From contig JAEZIU010000018.1 of assembly GCA_023436485.1 (NCBI GenBank), positions 1 through 17,318 on the forward strand: 17,318 nucleotides of DNA. Direction: 5' to 3'. Under the pieces are notes generated by a model, which worked only from the letters and a program-made list of their open reading frames with translations, was not told where the DNA came from and searched no databases. The position numbers were made by a program, and so were the translations under genes. This DNA comes from Bacillota bacterium (GTDB taxonomy: Bacteria; Bacillota; Clostridia; Acetivibrionales; DSM-1351). Of the stretch, positions 7,079-13,954 are shown piece after piece (the stretch's first letter is position 1; the number at the start of each line of letters is the position of its first letter).

Positions 7079-7637
7079 CTTGGTTTACTTTATGTTGTAG
7101 AATTAATTTATCCAATGTTGGTCTGGTGATTTTTAATTCCTTTGCAAGCTGAACCTTGCTTACCTCTCTACTCATGTATCTTTTATAATGTTTATCGAAA
7201 TCCTTAACTTGGACTTCCTTCCTACCTTTAAATTTGCCTTCACTTTTAGCAATGGCAATACCTTCTCTTTGTCTCTCCAATAAGTTTTGCCTTTCAAATT
7301 CATTTATTGCACCTACCATAGTAAGCATCAATTTTCCTGTAGGAGTAGCTGTATCAATATTCTCTTTATTACTTACAAGATGTATTCCTTTAATTTGTAG
7401 TTTTTCAACTAAATCTAATAAATCTTTTGTACTCCTTGCAAGCCTTGAGAAGTCATGAATAAAAATCGTATCCCCTTCTCTTGCAAAGTCTAGCATTGCT
7501 TTTAACTGAGGTCTGTTTGTATCTTTTGCCGATACTTTCTCAGTAAACCATTTATCTATGTTGTATTTCTTTAATCCCTCGACCTGCCTTGCTTCATTCT
7601 GTTCAATTGTAGATACTCTTACATAGGCTATATTCAT
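7068..7637 (-). CDS. Serine recombinase of the resolvase/invertase family
   Basis: The 189-residue length is typical of Tn3-type resolvases and Hin/Gin invertases. The N-terminal catalytic domain shows YVRVST with R7 and nucleophile S9, DFSRLAR with R65 and R68, and EFERQ with E116 and R117. The C-terminal part has GRK followed by a helix-turn-helix (about 156-180, VQLAKELKITRPTLDKL). These enzymes resolve cointegrates or dimers, or invert DNA, at paired sites. The start at 7637 follows AAGGAAGTG. A near-consensus promoter with overlapping repeats lies upstream, as expected for an enzyme that binds next to its own promoter. In an element with a rolling-circle initiator, multimer resolution is a sensible role. 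Confidence 0.92.
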   Translation of the reverse strand: MNIAYVRVSTIEQNEARQVEGLKKYNIDKWFTEKVSAKDTNRPQLKAMLDFAREGDTIFIHDFSRLARSTKDLLDLVEKLQIKGIHLVSNKENIDTATPTGKLMLTMVGAINEFERQNLLERQREGIAIAKSEGKFKGRKEVQVKDFDKHYKRYMSREVSKVQLAKELKITRPTLDKLILQHKVNQEQD

Positions 7638-7672
7638 ATATCCACTTCCTTTTTTCGCTATATTATGGATAT

Positions 7673-7701
7673 AGTATACGCATACGTAAATTTAAAGTCA
7701 A
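7673..7701 (-). promoter_or_regulatory. Promoter of the serine recombinase
   Basis: TTGACT (7701-7696, minus strand), 17-base spacer, TATACT (7678-7673). The -35 box and spacer are part of a direct repeat that recurs at 7770, suggesting autoregulation. Confidence 0.7.
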
Positions 7702-7802
7702 TAACTAAATTTACATTTTGTAAATTAATTTGTTTTACAAATTTATTTTTACAAAATTTACTCGCACCAATATGTAAATCTAAAGTCTACTCTAATTTTA
7801 CA
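7673..7802. other. Candidate recombination (res) site
   Basis: An 18-base direct repeat with two mismatches, ATACGTAAATTTAAAGTC (7682-7699) and ATATGTAAATCTAAAGTC (7770-7787), is followed in both copies by CTAA(A/T)TTTACA. Between them are inverted repeats AATTTAC/GTAAATT (7708-7714/7720-7726) and TTTGT/ACAAA (7729-7733/7737-7741). The size of about 130 bases, the position upstream of the recombinase and the overlap with its promoter match the layout of three-subsite res regions. Confidence 0.5.
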
Positions 7803-7855
7803 TCATTAAGTAAGTACTTCAGTCTCATAATGTATACTTTTTGAGACTACTTATT

Positions 7856-8569
7856 TTACTCTTGCAGGTTGTTTAAGTGGCTTAAAGCCTCTTCTACTTC
7901 ATCTCTCGGTAAATTGCCATTTGATAATTCTTCATCGCTTCTAGATAATAGGTTTTTATAAAAATCTATCCCCATAGCGACAATCTCACTACTGTATTGT
8001 TTCTCTTCTAATAGTTCATACAAGACATCTTCAGCTTTGCCATATTTACCTATTCTCCCATAGAATTTGAGAACTAATAATTTTACTTTATACTCTAATG
8101 TAATAGTTTCCGCTATTCTTTTCTCTATAGTTTTGGCTTCTAAAAAGGAATGCTTCTCATTATTTATAAATTCAGCTAGTATCTTATACAAATCATGTTC
8201 AGCTTCAACTTCATCATTATCTATAGTCTGATGACATTTATTCTGGTTGTTGACAACAACTGCTGTTCCGACTGCCGATACCATAAACATCTGTTTTCCT
8301 TTCCCAGATATTTCATCATAATCAAGAGATGCCCCTACTATTGCATTTGCTTGTTTAAATGTTGCCTCTTCTTCTAGTAATTTTAAAACTTCATCGTTTA
8401 TACTCTTAAGCTGTTTTTGATATGTTCCTGACTTTCCTCCAACTAAATCAGACACTCCTGCGAACATATCACTAAAAAAACCTGTACCAGTAACTACTCT
8501 TGCAGTAATTAATCCTTTATACTCTATAATTTTATTGCCTTCTAAAATTGGTGTTGATGTAATAAGCAT
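7856..8569 (-). CDS. YbjQ-domain (UPF0145) protein with a helical C-terminal extension
   Basis: Residues 1-106 match the YbjQ/UPF0145 pattern: TSTPILEGNKIIEYKGLITA, then GFFSDMFAGVSDLVGGKSG, then ANAIVGASLDYDEI, and the closing MVSAVGTAVVV. The family is about 105 residues and of uncertain role. Here a helix-rich tail of about 130 residues is fused (EKRIAETITLEYKVKLLVL onward), perhaps repeat-like. It follows the SHOCT-domain gene by 25 bases and is surely co-transcribed with it. The GGAGG site is about 16 bases from the ATG, longer than usual. The pair probably acts together, possibly at the membrane; that is inference. Confidence 0.8.
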   Translation of the reverse strand: MLITSTPILEGNKIIEYKGLITARVVTGTGFFSDMFAGVSDLVGGKSGTYQKQLKSINDEVLKLLEEEATFKQANAIVGASLDYDEISGKGKQMFMVSAVGTAVVVNNQNKCHQTIDNDEVEAEHDLYKILAEFINNEKHSFLEAKTIEKRIAETITLEYKVKLLVLKFYGRIGKYGKAEDVLYELLEEKQYSSEIVAMGIDFYKNLLSRSDEELSNGNLPRDEVEEALSHLNNLQE

Positions 8570-8594
8570 ATCATTTATCTTTTAACCTCCATAT

Positions 8595-9725
8595 TTACAT
8601 TTTATCTAGTAATACTTTTTTCTTGTCTGAGAATTCTTGTTCAGTTAATATGCCTTCATCTTTGAGCTTTGCAAGTTCTCTAATTTGGTCTAGTATAGTT
8701 TTAGCTTTTTCTTTATTCTTTACTGATTGAACCAAAGAACTTGTTTTAATAGCCGATACAACATTGTAATCTTTCTGTGGAATTAAATCTAATAATGTCT
8801 GATAATCCTTATACTCCAAAAATATACTTTTCCTCACTTTATTTCCATCAAAAAAGTTTAAATAAGTTTCTCTAGTATCATGAGTAATTAATTCAGATTT
8901 TATTTCTACCACCTTTTTTTTACTTCCAATTACAGCTCCCGCTCCTCCTGCAATTACACCACCAACTACCGCTCCTTTAACTGAGCTTCCTCCTCCGCCA
9001 CCAGAAATCTTATTTTCCCTATAAATCTCTCCTTGGGTATAATAGTATTCTATTTCACCCAAGCATATTGATGAAACAGATATACTTTTAACTTTTCTTA
9101 ATAAATCCTCTGGTCTGTCGCTATTTAGTTCAATTTTTGGAAACAAATTCAGGTTATCATTATTAATCCAAACATACCATTTACCATTTGGAAAGCATTT
9201 AGTCTTATTTGTTATTGTAATAACTTTCTTATTGTCAGGTAAATTATATTGCTTAATTTTTTTATTTAGAATTCCAACACATTTTGAGGATATTTCGTCA
9301 TTTTCATTTTCTATATAAGAGCTTAAAACACTTTCACCCTGTTTTATTAATTTGTGTAGATTTTTGCCAAAATTAAATGCTAATATAAGCAATATAATTC
9401 CACTTATAATTGAACCAACTCCAAAAAAAGCTTGAAATCCACCATCTTCGGTTAATGTCGCTATACTAATAATTCCAATAACAAGTACGATTAACCCTAC
9501 AGCAATAAAACCAAATGAAATACCTTCACTTCTTTTAATTTTTTGTTTTAAATAACCTATATCTAAAAAAGTACTTTTGAATCCACAATTACAGAAATAA
9601 TCTTCTTTAAAACGGGTAATACCATCTAATAAATCTTTATTTACAGCTTTTACATTTTTGCAATTTGGACATGCGATTGAAATAGCTTTTTTTGATTCCC
9701 CAAGAAAAATAAAATCACTTAACAC
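8595..9725 (-). CDS. Membrane protein with Zn ribbon, glycine zipper and C-terminal SHOCT domain
   Basis: The 376-residue protein contains, in order: CPNC (19-22) and CNCG (45-48), a likely zinc ribbon; two membrane helices (about 70-90 and 98-119); a soluble middle domain; a glycine-rich stretch SGGGGGSSVKGAVVGGVIAG (241-260) continuing to 268 that looks like a glycine zipper; and a terminal SHOCT motif (about 343-376, LDQIRELAKLKDEGILTEQE). SHOCT domains end many otherwise unrelated, often phage-linked or membrane proteins. The start is GTG at 9725 with GAGGGTGG just upstream. The promoter at 9787-9759 drives this gene and the YbjQ gene after it. Confidence 0.8.
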   Translation of the reverse strand: MLSDFIFLGESKKAISIACPNCKNVKAVNKDLLDGITRFKEDYFCNCGFKSTFLDIGYLKQKIKRSEGISFGFIAVGLIVLVIGIISIATLTEDGGFQAFFGVGSIISGIILLILAFNFGKNLHKLIKQGESVLSSYIENENDEISSKCVGILNKKIKQYNLPDNKKVITITNKTKCFPNGKWYVWINNDNLNLFPKIELNSDRPEDLLRKVKSISVSSICLGEIEYYYTQGEIYRENKISGGGGGSSVKGAVVGGVIAGGAGAVIGSKKKVVEIKSELITHDTRETYLNFFDGNKVRKSIFLEYKDYQTLLDLIPQKDYNVVSAIKTSSLVQSVKNKEKAKTILDQIRELAKLKDEGILTEQEFSDKKKVLLDKM

Positions 9726-9758
9726 AGTACCACCCTCATTATGGTATATTTTAACTAT

Positions 9759-9787
9759 ATTGTATATTAATTACTATAATATTTCAA
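9759..9787 (-). promoter_or_regulatory. Promoter of the SHOCT/YbjQ operon
   Basis: TTGAAA (9787-9782, minus strand), 17-base spacer, TACAAT (9764-9759), about 35 bases before the GTG start. Confidence 0.7.
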
Positions 9788-9887
9788 TAATATGCCGAAT
9801 ATGAGATACTCGGATACTACATCGGATGAACTCGCTAATATCATGGGTTTGGACTTATTCACTCAATTAAGCTTATTTTAAAACTTT

Positions 9888-10078
9888 CTATAATGCAGTT
9901 ATACCAGTACTTTCAATCCTATTCAAAATAATCATATCGAATCGTTCAGTAACAAGAATATGTGTTTAGATGTGATAATTGATAATTATTATCATTTAAT
10001 TAATATTGAATATAATATAAAATAATGTAAATAATTACAATTAATTGCGAATTTATTCAGAGTGAAAGAGGTATTATC
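9888..10078 (+). promoter_or_regulatory. Leader, copy A, of a duplicated regulatory region
   Basis: This leader shares ordered blocks with 10852-11060: a block around AATGCAGTTATA / AATGCGGTAATA, then AGTAACA 56-57 bases later, then TGATAATTATTA at 88-89 bases, then ATTGC and TTTATTCA just before the ribosome site. Both copies precede plus-strand operons whose first genes are unrelated, so the leader was duplicated or conserved without the coding sequence. The stretch 9788-9887 upstream has no gene and only weak similarity to the other copy. Confidence 0.55.
9980..9994 (+). promoter_or_regulatory. Perfect Fur-type 7-1-7 palindrome
   Basis: TGATAATTATTATCA is a perfect 7-1-7 inverted repeat and equals the Fur consensus TGATAATNATTATCA known from Bacillus. 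It is preceded by TGATAAT at 9973, which makes the overlapping double-box form. It lies about 85 bases before the ATG at 10079. Binding by a Fur-family protein (Fur, PerR or Zur) is inferred. Confidence 0.55.
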
Positions 10079-10399
10079 ATGGGTGTATTCAATAAGAAAG
10101 AAACTTTTACAATTGGTGATAAAAGTCGGATTTATAATAATCAAACCATAATGGATTTCATATATGATTTTGGAAAACAATTTAATTTAGAAATATTAAA
10201 TATTGAGGCATCTTCTTTAGAAAGAAAATTCAATATTCATTACTTGTATTATAAAGAAAGTATTCAAAAGGATACAATTATAGAAATTAGTGATTATGAT
10301 GCAACATTAAAATATATGTTGGAAACTAAAGGTATTGATGAGTTAAGTTTTAGAAATAATTATAAAAATCAAACTGAATTTATACAAAAATATTTATAA
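10079..10399 (+). CDS. Unrecognised 106-residue protein
   Basis: The protein is soluble and rich in Lys, Asn, Tyr and Ile, with no membrane segment, signal peptide or Cys motif. I do not recognise a family. AGAGGT lies 8 bases before the ATG at 10079. It is the first gene of a two-gene unit with the beta-flower-like protein 42 bases downstream. The Fur-type palindrome in its leader suggests metal- or stress-linked control. Confidence 0.6.
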   Translation: MGVFNKKETFTIGDKSRIYNNQTIMDFIYDFGKQFNLEILNIEASSLERKFNIHYLYYKESIQKDTIIEISDYDATLKYMLETKGIDELSFRNNYKNQTEFIQKYL

Positions 10400-10441
10400 A
10401 TCTGCTATTTATTAAATTTATACTTTAAGGAGGAAAATGAT

Positions 10442-10735
10442 ATGGAACAGTTATATACATGGGGTGGAAAGAATTTTGGTTATAAAGATGGTAGCGATTT
10501 ATATTCAAATAGTGGTAGACATGTTGGCAGATTTCAAGGAAATGAGATATATTCTCCTCAAGGATATTATATTGGAGAATTATATAATGGAAAGCTAATA
10601 ACTAATACTTTAAAAAAACAAAATACAGCATCAAGTTATGTTCAAAGTACATCTAGGGTAGGATATGTAAGTAGTGTAGGCTATGTTGGTTCAGTTATGA
10701 TGTCAGGCTATGAAGATTTCCCAGATTTTGAATAA
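10442..10735 (+). CDS. Beta-flower-like short repeat protein
   Basis: The first half of this 97-residue protein repeats a short aromatic-glycine unit: LYTWGGKNFGY, DLYSNSGRHVGRF, EIYSPQGYYIGEL, then YNGKLI. This is the pattern of the four-fold beta-flower domain, in which four short beta hairpins form a disc. The second half is Ser/Tyr/Val-rich and ends in acidic EDFPDFE, probably disordered. The ribosome site AAGGAGG is the strongest of the element and lies 7-8 bases before the ATG. Beta-flower proteins are small, widespread and without a settled role. The domain call is by pattern recognition. Confidence 0.65.
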   Translation: MEQLYTWGGKNFGYKDGSDLYSNSGRHVGRFQGNEIYSPQGYYIGELYNGKLITNTLKKQNTASSYVQSTSRVGYVSSVGYVGSVMMSGYEDFPDFE

Positions 10736-10851
10736 AACTTTCAAAAATAATCTTGTAAAATTATTACCTTTATTTGATAACCATTCAAACCTCATATCGA
10801 TGTCTTCTCGGTATAACACAGCGACATCAATAATCAGACTATATTAGTACT

Positions 10852-11060
10852 CTTTACAATGCGGTAATATCAATGCTTATAATTCATATGAAATACAGAG
10901 GCTTCGTATCATCTAGTAACATTGATATAAGGATAAATGTGATAGATGATAATTATTAGTAGACATTTGATTATATTTTTAAATAATACAGGAAATAGGA
11001 AATACTTCAATTAATCTAATTGCAATTTTATTCACTGGAAAAGAAAGTGGGGTATAAAAG
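10852..11060 (+). promoter_or_regulatory. Leader, copy B, of the duplicated regulatory region
   Basis: This region matches copy A (9888-10078) in block order and spacing over the first 110 bases, then diverges by small length changes before the shared ATTGC and TTTATTCA near the ribosome site. The bases 10736-10851 before it hold no gene; CTCGG-containing words there weakly resemble the matching part upstream of copy A. Confidence 0.5.
10947..10961 (+). promoter_or_regulatory. Degenerate Fur-type palindrome
   Basis: TGATAATTATTAGTA matches the 7-1-7 Fur consensus at 13 of 15 positions and sits at the same offset as the perfect box in copy A. Confidence 0.4.
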
Positions 11061-11309
11061 ATGACACCATTAAGTACAGAGATTGAAAGTTTGGGATATC
11101 ATACAGTTGAGAGAGCAATATCAAACTATTTCGATTTGGGTATGGTTAATAGTTCTGAGTTCCCTCCAGTATTATGTGAAAACGAATCAGGAACATATTT
11201 TATTGATGGTACTAGACGATATGGTGATTTTAATATAAGAATCGCTAAACAAACTAATGGAAAGTACTGGTTATATGCTTCAGCACACAATATAAAGAAG
11301 CATAGGTGA
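11061..11309 (+). CDS. Short hypothetical protein, full-length paralogue of 5949-6164
   Basis: This 82-residue protein aligns gaplessly with the 71-residue product on the opposite strand 5 kb away (30 of 71 identical). Shared features are LSxxI near the start, YxTVERxI, a central GxY, GxFxxRIxKQ and GxxWL. It adds the tail YASAHNIKKHR, which the other copy lost to a stop codon. No transmembrane segment or known domain is seen. GTGGGG lies 8 bases before the ATG. It is followed after 29 bases by the gene at 11339 and shares its leader. Confidence 0.7.
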   Translation: MTPLSTEIESLGYHTVERAISNYFDLGMVNSSEFPPVLCENESGTYFIDGTRRYGDFNIRIAKQTNGKYWLYASAHNIKKHR

Positions 11310-11338
11310 AACTATGATTTTAAGGGAGCCAATGGCTT

Positions 11339-11752
11339 ATGAGAATTGAAAAAATAGAGAACACACCTTATGATGATTTAGTACGGATATATGATTTTGA
11401 TTTTGATACATCTGATAAAGTATTTGATTTTAATTTTACTCATAATACTTGTCATGAATTAGCCGCTAATATTTGTGCTTTAGAGGCATTTAAAGATGAT
11501 TTAAATTCAGATTATTTTGAATATTGTAAAAGGGAAGATTTTGATTTATGTATCAGAGCTTACATAGGTTTAAAGAATCATATTACAATCAGTAATTTAC
11601 CACTATTATTACAGCACAAATGTGGTCATTACGGTTTTGTAGATGGTCAACATAGAATCTGCGTAGCAATAAAAAAACATCTATTATTAGATATTAATTT
11701 TCATACCAATATTGAGGATTATATCTGTGATAAATGCAAGAATTTAAAATAA
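11339..11752 (+). CDS. Small protein with a ParB-like DGQHR motif and Cys pairs
   Basis: The 137-residue protein has near its end GHYGFVDGQHRICVAIKKHL, the DGxHR motif of the ParB/sulfiredoxin-like fold, in which D and R help bind or hydrolyse a nucleotide. Cys and His residues around it (THNTCHELA near 34-42, HKCGHY near 92-97, CDKC near 130-133) could bind a metal. The N-terminal half has no recognised domain. AAGGGAG lies 10 bases before the ATG. An overlapping five-codon frame (MAYEN) starts 7 bases earlier and might modulate translation. It is the second gene of the unit begun at 11061. A ParB-like NTPase or DNA-binding role is possible but unproven. Confidence 0.6.
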   Translation: MRIEKIENTPYDDLVRIYDFDFDTSDKVFDFNFTHNTCHELAANICALEAFKDDLNSDYFEYCKREDFDLCIRAYIGLKNHITISNLPLLLQHKCGHYGFVDGQHRICVAIKKHLLLDINFHTNIEDYICDKCKNLK

Positions 11753-11768
11753 AAATTTTAATAAATAA

Positions 11769-11785
11769 AAGCCTCGTAAAGGCTT
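11769..11785. terminator. Hairpin after the ParB-like gene
   Basis: AAGCCT (11769-11774) and AGGCTT (11780-11785) form a 6-bp stem with loop CGTAA. The T-rich tail is on the minus side, so as a plus-strand terminator it is weak; it may act in both directions. Confidence 0.4.
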
Positions 11786-11879
11786 AAATAAAGGGTTTGA
11801 ATAATTAAAATGTAGTTAAATATATAATTTATCATACATTTAATATATACACATATATATTTGTATGAGGTGAATAATT

Positions 11880-12038
11880 ATGAAAGAGCCTAGTAATAAC
11901 CTAACAAGGTTCGTAAGGGAATCTACAAAACAATCAAAAAAAGCATTTGGTAAATATGGAGCAATAGTTCAAGCTATTAACGAGAATACAAATGAACTAA
12001 AACGGCTTATTGAAGAAATCCAGAAACAACAGAAATGA
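11880..12038 (+). CDS. 52-residue coiled-coil hypothetical protein
   Basis: The ATG at 11880 follows GAGGTG by 8 bases, and TGA is at 12036-12038. The product is short, basic in its first half (FVRESTKQSKKAFGKYG) and ends in an amphipathic helix INENTNELKRLIEEIQKQQ that looks like a coiled coil. No family is recognised. A perfect 9-bp terminator follows two bases after the stop, which supports a real, separately terminated gene. It is convergent with the integrase, a place where excision factors or small accessory proteins often lie; that role is only a guess. Confidence 0.6.
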   Translation: MKEPSNNLTRFVRESTKQSKKAFGKYGAIVQAINENTNELKRLIEEIQKQQK

Positions 12039-12040
12039 CT

Positions 12041-12065
12041 AAAGGCAGTTGTTCTACTGCCTTTT
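12041..12065 (+). terminator. Terminator between the 52-residue gene and the integrase
   Basis: AAAGGCAGT (12041-12049) pairs with ACTGCCTTT (12056-12064) around TGTTCT, followed by T. It lies between convergent genes and may serve both. Confidence 0.8.
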
Positions 12066-12073
12066 ATCATAAT

Positions 12074-13210
12074 TTATTTATGAGTCATTACATCCGCAAT
12101 TTTACTTATAGCCTTCTTATGTGTTGTATCAAACATATGTGTATATATTTGGCTTGTAGTGCTTACCTGTGAGTGTCCTAAAGCCTTGCTAATGTCATAC
12201 AAATTCGTTCCTAGTTCATTAGCTATACTTGCAAAAGTATGTCTTAAATCGTGTAATCTGAGAGAAGGAAGCTTATTATCATCTATAATTTTCTTGAATA
12301 AATCACTTAAATAATTGGGTCTGTACGGTTTTCCATTTTCCCATGCCATTATATACCCCTCATCATTATAAGCCTCTCCTAATAGCTTTTTTTGCTCTTC
12401 TTGTGTGGTTTTAATAGACGTAAGAAGGTTTATTATTTCATCCGGTGCATATAGTGTTCTATGGGAAGAGCTATTTTTAGTACCCTTTTCAACTGTTTTT
12501 TTACCTGCCTGTGTCCTTGCTTCTGCTATGGTTATTAATTTATTTTCCAAATCGATGTTATCCCATTTAAGTCCTGCAATTTCTTCCCTTCTCAAGCCCA
12601 ATATTCCTGCAAGCTTTACCACGATTTCCATACGGTCACTTTCAACAATAGTAAATAAAGTTTTTAACTGCTCCACATTATAAAAATTCTTTTCATTCTT
12701 TTGTACCTTTATTGGAGGCACTTTATTAAGAGGATTTTTAAGAATTTTTTCTTCATCTACAGCGGTTTTTAATGTGTCCTTTAAAAGGTCATAATGTTTT
12801 CTAATTGTATTTTGGCTTAATTTTTCATCAAGCTTTCCCTTAAAATATTTATTTAATATAGTCGGATTTAATTCTTGAAGTTTATAGTTACCCAGTTTAG
12901 GTATGAGATGATTATTTATTATATTTCTATATCCGTATAAAGTTGTTTCTTCACATTTAATAGCTTTAATATCGTCTAGCCAATATGTAAGCCAATTCTC
13001 AAATGTCAGAACTGAAGGAAATACCAGATTTTGTTTTACCTTATCCGCTTCAAAATTCTTTAATGCCGTCTGAGCATCCTTTTTCTTTTCAAATGTCTTA
13101 GTTGTTTTTACCCTCTTCCCTGTACTATCCTTACCATAGTCCATAGTGACATAATAGAGCTTCTTGACATCATCATAAGAAATATTCCTCTCGATAGCTT
13201 TCCTTGCCAT
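12074..13210 (-). CDS. int: Tyrosine site-specific integrase
   Basis: The 378-residue protein has the three-part layout of Tn916/phage-type integrases: an N-terminal arm-binding region (1-65, with YYVTMDYGKDSTGKRVKTTK), a SAM-like core-binding domain (70-155) and the catalytic domain with GLRREEIAGLKW (R207), a beta-hairpin lysine (K245), LHDLRHTF (H320, R323), LGHS (H346) and the nucleophile QIYTHMF (Y356). It catalyses integration and excision of the element, here at the tmRNA gene that begins about 130 bases upstream. The open frame runs further into the tmRNA gene, but the start at 13210 gives the correct MARK-type N-terminus and has AAAGGAA upstream. Confidence 0.96.
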   Translation of the reverse strand: MARKAIERNISYDDVKKLYYVTMDYGKDSTGKRVKTTKTFEKKKDAQTALKNFEADKVKQNLVFPSVLTFENWLTYWLDDIKAIKCEETTLYGYRNIINNHLIPKLGNYKLQELNPTILNKYFKGKLDEKLSQNTIRKHYDLLKDTLKTAVDEEKILKNPLNKVPPIKVQKNEKNFYNVEQLKTLFTIVESDRMEIVVKLAGILGLRREEIAGLKWDNIDLENKLITIAEARTQAGKKTVEKGTKNSSSHRTLYAPDEIINLLTSIKTTQEEQKKLLGEAYNDEGYIMAWENGKPYRPNYLSDLFKKIIDDNKLPSLRLHDLRHTFASIANELGTNLYDISKALGHSQVSTTSQIYTHMFDTTHKKAISKIADVMTHK

Positions 13211-13316
13211 AATATCACCGTTCCTTTGTCTACCCAACAAATATTTCAGTAATATTTTAGCATTGGTTTTTACATTTGTCCACCTATGCGTATACCTAGA
13301 ATATGTAGATATGACA

Positions 13317-13339
13317 AAAGCCGCTTTATCAGCGGCTTT
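13317..13339 (-). terminator. Terminator downstream of ssrA
   Basis: On the minus strand AAAGCCGC pairs with GCGGCTTT (8 bp) around TGATAAA, starting 4 bases after the encoded CCA of tmRNA. It lies on the element side of the junction, so the element seems to supply the terminator of the host tmRNA, unless it is part of the crossover core. Confidence 0.75.
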
Positions 13340-13342
13340 CAT

Positions 13343-13370
13343 TGGTGGAGGCGAGGGGAGTCGAACCCCT
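13343..13370. other. Attachment site in the ssrA 3' end (inferred)
   Basis: The tmRNA acceptor/T-arm DNA next to the integrase is the expected core of the attachment site; integration here rebuilds the gene's 3' end. Exact core limits cannot be set because the partner site lies outside the window. Confidence 0.6.
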
Positions 13371-13769
13371 GTCCGAAACCATATCCTCAAGAACTTCTAC
13401 GGGTGTAGCCTGTAATTTGTGCAAAATCACGTTTCCCTTGCGGGACGATGATCTTGCGTTTCCCTAGGTTGTTCCCCTACAAGCAAGGTAGCAACTTCGG
13501 TAGCCTTTAAATTCCGACTCGACTCAAGGCTACTACCGAATCAGTGCTAGCATTTAACCTTCCTATGCAAAAGGCCTGACTTAATGACGCCAGCGACCCA
13601 AGGTGCAGAAACCCCGGACTGACGGATTAGCAGCTATTAAGCTGCTAACGCGTAATTTAAATTATCGTTTTTAGCGTTTAATTTATGTTTCTCGTTTTTT
13701 AAGAGGCCCACGAGAATCCTCTACCCGCTTATCAAGTCTCAACAATCCCGTCGAAACCATTACGCCCCC
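13343..13769 (-). ncRNA. ssrA: Transfer-messenger RNA (tmRNA)
   Basis: The 5' end GGGGGCG (13769-13763) pairs with CGCCTCC next to the encoded 3' ACCA (13343-13346), forming the tRNA-like acceptor stem. The T-arm GTTCGACTCCCC is intact. The tag frame is at 13675-13637 on the minus strand: resume codon GCT, tag AKNDNLNYALAA, then TAA; the LAA ending is the usual protease signal. It rescues stalled ribosomes with SmpB, whose gene lies 185 bases upstream on the same strand. TATAAT (13786-13781) lies just before the 5' end with only a weak -35. The length of about 427 bases is somewhat above usual. Confidence 0.95.
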
Positions 13770-13954
13770 ATATATAAAATATTATAGAGTCAAAAAATAT
13801 TGACCTATAAATAAATTGTAACAGATTATTTTAACAAATTAAAGGCGAATAAACTAAGCTTTTAAATAAATATTAAATTATCAATAATCAGACTATTATG
13901 ATATCATCTGATATGCAGAACTACAACCTCTGGTTTATGGTAAATTTACATGTA

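Larger units (their letters stand above)
1..13343. mobile_element. Integrated mobile element at the ssrA 3' end (left part outside window)
   Basis: The element is bounded on the right by the tmRNA 3' end, next to a tyrosine integrase. Its content is accessory: a replication initiator, an AP2/HNH-like protein, a serine recombinase, a small regulator and many short hypothetical genes. No second copy of the ssrA 3' end is visible in the window, so the other attachment site must lie past position 1. No capsid, tail, conjugation or relaxase gene is seen here, so phage, inovirus-like element, ICE and integrated plasmid cannot be told apart. The right boundary is well supported; the class of element is open. 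Confidence 0.8.

Noticed and set aside
9992..10180. Minus-strand 62-codon frame
   Set aside because: It overlaps the leader and start of the 106-residue gene, lacks a ribosome site and has AT-driven composition.
12405..12683. Plus-strand 92-codon frame
   Set aside because: It lies wholly inside the integrase gene on the other strand and has no ribosome site.
13343..13370. A tRNA gene at the integration site
   Set aside because: The T-arm and CCA belong to tmRNA; the matching 5' half is 400 bases away and carries the tag frame.
13211..13390. N-terminal extension of the integrase into the tmRNA gene
   Set aside because: The extra 60 residues come from the tmRNA 3' end, terminator and spacer and are not protein-like; the start at 13210 has the right N-terminus.
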